Source of the DNA: Eggerthellaceae bacterium UBA5808
GTDB taxonomy: Bacteria > Actinomycetota > Coriobacteriia > Coriobacteriales > Eggerthellaceae
DNA length: 9,255 nt
Direction: 5' to 3'
NCBI GenBank assembly: GCA_002417975.1
Contig: DIDE01000022.1
Location: 1-9,255, forward strand
Position 1 is the first letter of the stretch, and each line of letters starts with the position of its first letter. Shown here piece after piece: positions 5,917 to 9,255 of the stretch. A program made the translations under genes and the position numbers. The notes under the pieces are model-generated. The model did not search any database and was not told the DNA's origin. It was given only the letters and a program-made list of their open reading frames with translations.

Positions 5917-7032
5917 CTAGATAGTCTGCATCTGCTGCAAGGTTGATTCATACCAGTGCTTCGTATTAGGAGGACAGTATTTAGACGCCGCATCATAGGA
6001 GATCGTATAACCATAGCCTTTTGCAAGACCAGCCACGTGAGCATGAATAGCCTCATCCCAGCTGCCCCAGCTTACATCTCCCCATCCCCAAGCATTATGA
6101 GGAAGAAAGCAAATCGCTCCCTTAGAACTTTCGGTATTCGATATTGCAGGTGACCATCGAGGATCAACACCATATTGCCACGCTGCATCAGCAAATGATT
6201 CGCCCTGACCTTCAAGCGGAGAACCGGCCAAGTAACGATCAATACGCGCGGCCCATTCAGAAATAAAGGCATCCTTATCAAGAGACCAATCGATTGAGTC
6301 ATCAATCACTGATTCTCCTTGAGACGAACCCTGAGTAGAAGCCTCAACAATAAAACTGTTCTTAATATCTTCACGAGCCTGTTGAGCATCGGCTAATGTC
6401 TGCTGAGCGCGTGCGGTCTCGTCTTGAACCTGTTGATATGCATCCTCTAAATCCTGCTCCGTTGATTCTAAGTCCTGCTTAGTTGTATCAAATGAGGAAA
6501 GATCATCCGACGCACGCTGCTGCATATACTCGATATACGTCATACTCGTAGCAAAATCATTGAGCGATTGACTCCCGACCAGCACATCAACAGCACTACA
6601 TCCTTCGCGCTGCATCTTATATAGACGTACCATCGAAGCCGAAGCAGCAGCATAACGGTCGTCAATATGTGAGCTGATCTCAGAAAGATGCGTCTTATTA
6701 TCAGAAATTCGTTGCTCAAGATCAGAAACGCGCGCACATGCATCATCGTAAGCTTTGGCCGAATCCTCAATCTTTTTCTGAGCAGCCTCAAGATCGCTCC
6801 GATACTGCAATGCATTTGAATAGCGAATGCCGCCCATCTCTTCGGAAGGAGCAGCAGTCGTCGACGAAGCATCATCGTCAGCATATGCAGGGTGCATGCT
6901 CAAACATAAAAGTGCGCATAGGACGACAAGGCCTATCACACCTACGATAGACGCTCGTATACCCTGTTCTGTATTCGCGTCGGCTACTATGTCCCTCACG
7001 CCCCTCGCCGAATTGATATGTGCTTCGTGCAA
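5917..7032 (-). CDS. Secreted coiled-coil protein with lysozyme-like C-terminal domain (paralogue 2)
   Basis: The product is probably exported and acts on peptidoglycan. A charged N-terminus leads to a hydrophobic segment (about 29-45) and an AYA site, with cleavage predicted after residue 51. Residues 70-225 form a long Glu/Gln/Asp-rich coiled coil resembling the PcsB/EnvC N-terminal domain, including the interrupting stretch LVGSQSLNDFATSMTYIEYM (151-170). After a Ser/Gly linker, residues 258-371 form a lysozyme-like domain: GQGESFADAAWQYGVDPRWS, then AISNTESSKG with E301 as candidate catalytic acid, NAWGWG (313-318) and SWDEAI. It could be a glycosidase or lytic transglycosylase, but activity is inferred. 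The frame begins at TTG (7032) without a clear ribosome binding site; a GTG at 6999 is an alternative. It lies downstream of its paralogue, separated by a strong hairpin, and upstream of metG. No clear terminator follows its TAG. Confidence 0.82.
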   Translation of the reverse strand: MHEAHINSARGVRDIVADANTEQGIRASIVGVIGLVVLCALLCLSMHPAYADDDASSTTAAPSEEMGGIRYSNALQYRSDLEAAQKKIEDSAKAYDDACARVSDLEQRISDNKTHLSEISSHIDDRYAAASASMVRLYKMQREGCSAVDVLVGSQSLNDFATSMTYIEYMQQRASDDLSSFDTTKQDLESTEQDLEDAYQQVQDETARAQQTLADAQQAREDIKNSFIVEASTQGSSQGESVIDDSIDWSLDKDAFISEWAARIDRYLAGSPLEGQGESFADAAWQYGVDPRWSPAISNTESSKGAICFLPHNAWGWGDVSWGSWDEAIHAHVAGLAKGYGYTISYDAASKYCPPNTKHWYESTLQQMQTI

Positions 7033-7040
7033 CTCTATGA

Positions 7041-7086
7041 GTTTATCAAAGCAAAATCGATGGGTGATGCAAGATCACCCATCGAT
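7041..7086 (-). terminator. Rho-independent terminator or attenuator between the two secreted paralogues
   Basis: Arms 7056-7068 (ATCGATGGGTGAT on the plus strand) and 7074-7086 are perfectly complementary over 13 bp around a 5-nt GCAAG loop. In the minus direction the stem is followed by a T-rich tract, TTTTGCTTTGAT. It starts six bases past the stop of the upstream gene, as expected of its terminator, yet its tail ends only about ten bases before the TTG start of the next gene. It may therefore act as a partial terminator setting the ratio of the two proteins. Confidence 0.75.
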
Positions 7087-7092
7087 ACGCAT

Positions 7093-8217
7093 TTAGATCA
7101 TGTTCATTTGAGTAAGTACCTTGTTGTACCAACTCGGGTCAGCCGCGTACGTTGCCGCCGCCTCAGGAGTCAAATAACCACCATACATACTTGACAAATA
7201 AGAAACGTGCGCCGGAATTGCTTCTCCCCAACTGCTAAAGGAATAACTTCCCCAGCCCCAAGCATTGTAATCCTCAAAACAGTACGTACCCTTTGTACTC
7301 TCAACTGCCGAAATTGCCGGAGACCAACGTGGATCAGCACCACTATCCCAAGCAGCCGAAGCAAAAACGCTTCCCTGTCCGCTCAAAGGTGACCCAGAAA
7401 GATAGTCATCAATACGAGCACCCCACGATGCAACAAACGAAGCTTTGTCCGAGCTCCAGTTCACGCCGCCTGTATCAGGAGCAGCACTCGGAGATTCTGT
7501 AGCCGTCGCATCTTCGGAAGCAGCCTGTGCATTTTGATTATCAACTGCCTGTTGTGCACGAGCCTGAGCCGCTGCAGCATCCTGCTGTGCAGCCTGTTGA
7601 GCTGCAGCCTGTTGAGCAGCAGCAACCTGTGCAGCTGCTTCTTCGTCTGCCTTTTTCTGAGCAGCTTGTCGTGCTGTTTGCGCATCAGAAAGCGCAGACT
7701 GAGCACGCGCAGCCTCACTATCGGCATCCTTCTTTGCTGTATCAAGTGCTATCTGCGAAACCTCGATCTCCGATTTCATCGAGCGAAGTTGTGCCAATTC
7801 AGCCGTGTTATGTTGCTGGATGCAGTCAACGTATTCGACACGCGAGAGAAACTCGTTGAGTGTCTCGCTGCCAAATACCATATTAATTAGGTTTGATCCC
7901 TGCTGCTGAAGCAGATAGAGCGCTTTCATTGCTTCAGATGAACGCTGTTCCTGACCAGGAAGTTCTTGATTGAGCTCATCAATACGGTCCTGATTATCAG
8001 AAATCTGTTGCTGCAAATCATCAACGCGCGCTGTGGCGTCGTTATATTCATTTGCCGTAGACTCGATCTGTTGCTGGAGACTCGAAAGCTCCGCAGACGT
8101 ATCATCTGCATATGCGCTCGTCGTTGATAGAAAAACGCAGCATACCACAGCTACAATCATCCCACCAATTAACGAACATACCTGCGCACATGGCCAACTC
8201 TGTGTTTTCTGTACCAT
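7093..8217 (-). CDS. Secreted coiled-coil protein with lysozyme-like C-terminal domain (paralogue 1)
   Basis: This is the sister of the gene just downstream, with the same architecture. A signal peptide (hydrophobic 15-30, cleavage after AYA at 35-37) precedes a PcsB/EnvC-like coiled coil (about 42-185) containing VFGSETLNEFLSRVEYV (114-130). An Ala/Gln-rich linker (about 186-235) and a Ser/Pro/Thr patch follow, and then the lysozyme-like domain (about 262-374). That domain carries WSPAISAVESTKG with E306 as candidate catalytic acid, YNAWGWG (317-323) and SSWGEAIPAHV. The two C-terminal domains share long runs such as DPRWSPAIS, GSPL and NAWGWG; the linkers are unrelated. The likely role is septal or general peptidoglycan remodelling outside the membrane, with the coiled coil controlling or placing the enzyme; this is inferred. 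The ATG at 8217 has GAGAGG eight bases upstream. The gene ends in TAA followed at once by a strong hairpin. Confidence 0.85.
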   Translation of the reverse strand: MVQKTQSWPCAQVCSLIGGMIVAVVCCVFLSTTSAYADDTSAELSSLQQQIESTANEYNDATARVDDLQQQISDNQDRIDELNQELPGQEQRSSEAMKALYLLQQQGSNLINMVFGSETLNEFLSRVEYVDCIQQHNTAELAQLRSMKSEIEVSQIALDTAKKDADSEAARAQSALSDAQTARQAAQKKADEEAAAQVAAAQQAAAQQAAQQDAAAAQARAQQAVDNQNAQAASEDATATESPSAAPDTGGVNWSSDKASFVASWGARIDDYLSGSPLSGQGSVFASAAWDSGADPRWSPAISAVESTKGTYCFEDYNAWGWGSYSFSSWGEAIPAHVSYLSSMYGGYLTPEAAATYAADPSWYNKVLTQMNMI

Positions 8218-8225
8218 ACACCATG

Positions 8226-8231
8226 CCTCTC
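8226..8231 (-). promoter_or_regulatory. Ribosome binding site of the first secreted paralogue
   Basis: GAGAGG on the minus strand, eight bases before the ATG at 8217, fixes this start and places the signal peptide right at the N-terminus. Confidence 0.55.
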
Positions 8232-8370
8232 AAAGACGGACTGCAGCCGCACGTTCGGTTGCGCATTCGTCGCGCGTTGTTAAAACTATGCTCAATATCA
8301 CGAATCATTCTGCACATTCAGCAGACTATACGTTGTGTGGATTCATACCACCCAAAATAAGAGCCGCTCC

Positions 8371-8376
8371 ATTATA
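8371..8376 (-). promoter_or_regulatory. Possible -10 box (TATAAT) upstream of the secreted paralogues
   Basis: Minus-strand TTGTTATAATGG holds a perfect TATAAT at 8376-8371 and would give a leader of roughly 145 nt to the ATG at 8217. The -35 region is poor. I looked in the leader for c-di-AMP (ydaO) riboswitch landmarks, which often precede wall hydrolase genes in related phyla, and did not see them. Confidence 0.35.
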
Positions 8377-8707
8377 ACAAACGGCATCAGACACCGATAA
8401 ATTTGAAGGGTTCCAAACGTCATCGTCTGGTGCATTTATTGATCATTACCCGGCTATGAACAGGTACGTTACGCTTCATTTAGAAGTGTTGGTCTTATGA
8501 ATTACACGTGCATATAAGCATTTTGCAACAACCGTCGACCTAGAACCAATCACTTTTACGCATCATCACCATACACAAAATCATACGATACGCGTATAAG
8601 CCGAATCATATGTTGAACATACATGCAAAGCCATGTACCAAACGTATATCATTTGTATCTTTCATTACCCAACTATATTCAATCCTTAAGCATAATATTT
8701 AACATAT
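8377..8707. other. Gene-free DNA between the metallopeptidase remnant and the secreted paralogues
   Basis: No credible gene lies on either strand of this AT-rich stretch. It contains a 10-bp perfect palindrome ATACGCGTAT (8588-8597) and a short ATGTT/AACAT stem near 8610. No terminator with a T-run follows the metallopeptidase stop, and no tRNA-like structure is apparent. Confidence 0.5.
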
Positions 8708-9255
8708 TTAGCCCCGATCAAGAATTGCCTGGCGATCGCGCCAATCGGGAAGGAACAAATCCATAAGTTGCTTGAACTTTGGTCCATGTCCTGATTCCAA
8801 AAGATGACATAGTTCATGTACGACAATAAGTTCAAGACATTGAGGAGGGTATAGAGCGAGACGAATGTTAATGCAAATTCTCCCTGTCGATGGCTGGCAA
8901 CTTCCCCATCGACTCGTCATATTGCGATACGCAATCTTACCTGAACGTACCCGCATTATCGGTTCCCAACGCTCAATTAAAAGCGGAACCGCAGCTTCTA
9001 CAACGGTGCGCCATTCCGCGAGCTACTCATCTGTTGCACAAGCAGCAACATGACGCGGTGAGACCGCAGCTTGCTGCTGCTGGTCAATAATCCAGTCAAT
9101 CTTTTGCCCAATAAAATGTTCAACACGATTAAGCGGCATATAGAGCGGCACGCTCGCCTCAACATGTCCGTCTTGCGGCATGACACGAATTCGAAGATTC
9201 TTAATCCGCTTGCGCGTAACATGCACATCGATACCTTGAACCATCATGCGTGATG
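8708..9255 (-). pseudogene. YgjP-like (DUF45, M48 superfamily) zinc metallopeptidase interrupted by an in-frame TAG
   Basis: One reading frame carries a whole YgjP/DUF45 protein except for a TAG at 9025-9023. The first 74 codons give the family's N-terminal sheet (DVHVTRKRIKNLRIRVMP... ASVPL) and the FIGQKIDWI helix. Then comes the stop, and then LAEWRTVVEAAVPLLIERWE running without frame change into YRNMTSRWGSC (107-117), the ALYPP loop and the zinc site HELCHLLESGH (ligands H144, H148 and probably H154, with catalytic E145). Counting the stop, 179 codons run from the ATG at 9247; the frame stays open to the window edge, so the true start could lie outside. TAG ends at least four intact genes here, so routine readthrough is unlikely. 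A recent nonsense mutation, a sequencing error or reinitiation at the ATG at 8956 are alternatives. Cellular targets of this family are poorly defined. Confidence 0.82.

Noticed and set aside
7527..7890. Plus-strand frames rich in Gln/Leu/Cys opposite the first secreted paralogue
   Set aside because: They mirror the Ala/Gln-rich coiled-coil linker codons on the minus strand and are low-complexity artefacts.
8218..8400. c-di-AMP (ydaO-type) riboswitch before the secreted hydrolase genes
   Set aside because: The context would suit it, but the conserved GGGG/CC and terminal motifs of that class could not be found in the leader.
8588..8597. 10-bp palindrome ATACGCGTAT as an operator
   Set aside because: It is an isolated palindrome far from any start codon, with no second copy in the window, so no regulatory role can be supported.

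Overview
The window reads as chromosomal DNA from a low-to-mid GC Coriobacteriia relative (Atopobium/Lancefieldella-like). This rests on gene order, protein character and base composition, not on a database match. Every convincing gene lies on the minus strand, so in transcription order the window runs from right to left: a metallopeptidase gene with an internal stop, two related secreted wall-hydrolase-like proteins, metG, tatD, a flavoprotein gene, rsmA (ksgA) and veg. Beyond veg comes gene-free DNA that holds a decayed tandem repeat.

Right part (5917-9255). An M48/DUF45 (YgjP-type) zinc metallopeptidase frame is interrupted by an in-frame TAG that separates its N-terminal half from the HExxH catalytic half. 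After about 490 bases without a gene come two tandem paralogues, each with a signal peptide, a long coiled coil of the PcsB/EnvC type and a lysozyme-like C-terminal domain with a conserved candidate catalytic Glu. A 13-bp perfect hairpin lies between them, just before the start of the second.

Centre (844-5735). metG, tatD, the flavoprotein gene and rsmA are packed with 2-nt gaps or 4-8 nt overlaps and look like one translationally coupled operon; veg follows about 240 nt later. In many Gram-positive genomes the order is metG-tatD-rnmV-ksgA-veg-ispE. Here a [4Fe-4S]-type flavoprotein gene occupies the rnmV slot, and ispE is not found after veg. The operon covers tRNA(Met) charging, a TatD-type nuclease, a probable redox flavoprotein, 16S rRNA dimethylation and the small Veg protein.

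Left part (1-843). No credible intact gene is present. About nine degenerate copies of a 62-63 bp unit run head to tail from the left edge to about position 600. They carry indels that change frame from copy to copy, a 13-bp perfect inverted repeat and a G8 tract. Residual forward-strand translation (F-[KR]-D-[AT]-T ... LS/VS) suggests a decayed repeat-protein gene, possibly a BspA-like DUF285 surface protein; that origin is a hypothesis.

No CRISPR array, tRNA, rRNA, transposase or complete new system was recognised. The items most worth following are the decayed repeat array, the amber-split metallopeptidase, the hairpin between the secreted paralogues, and the flavoprotein in the rnmV slot.
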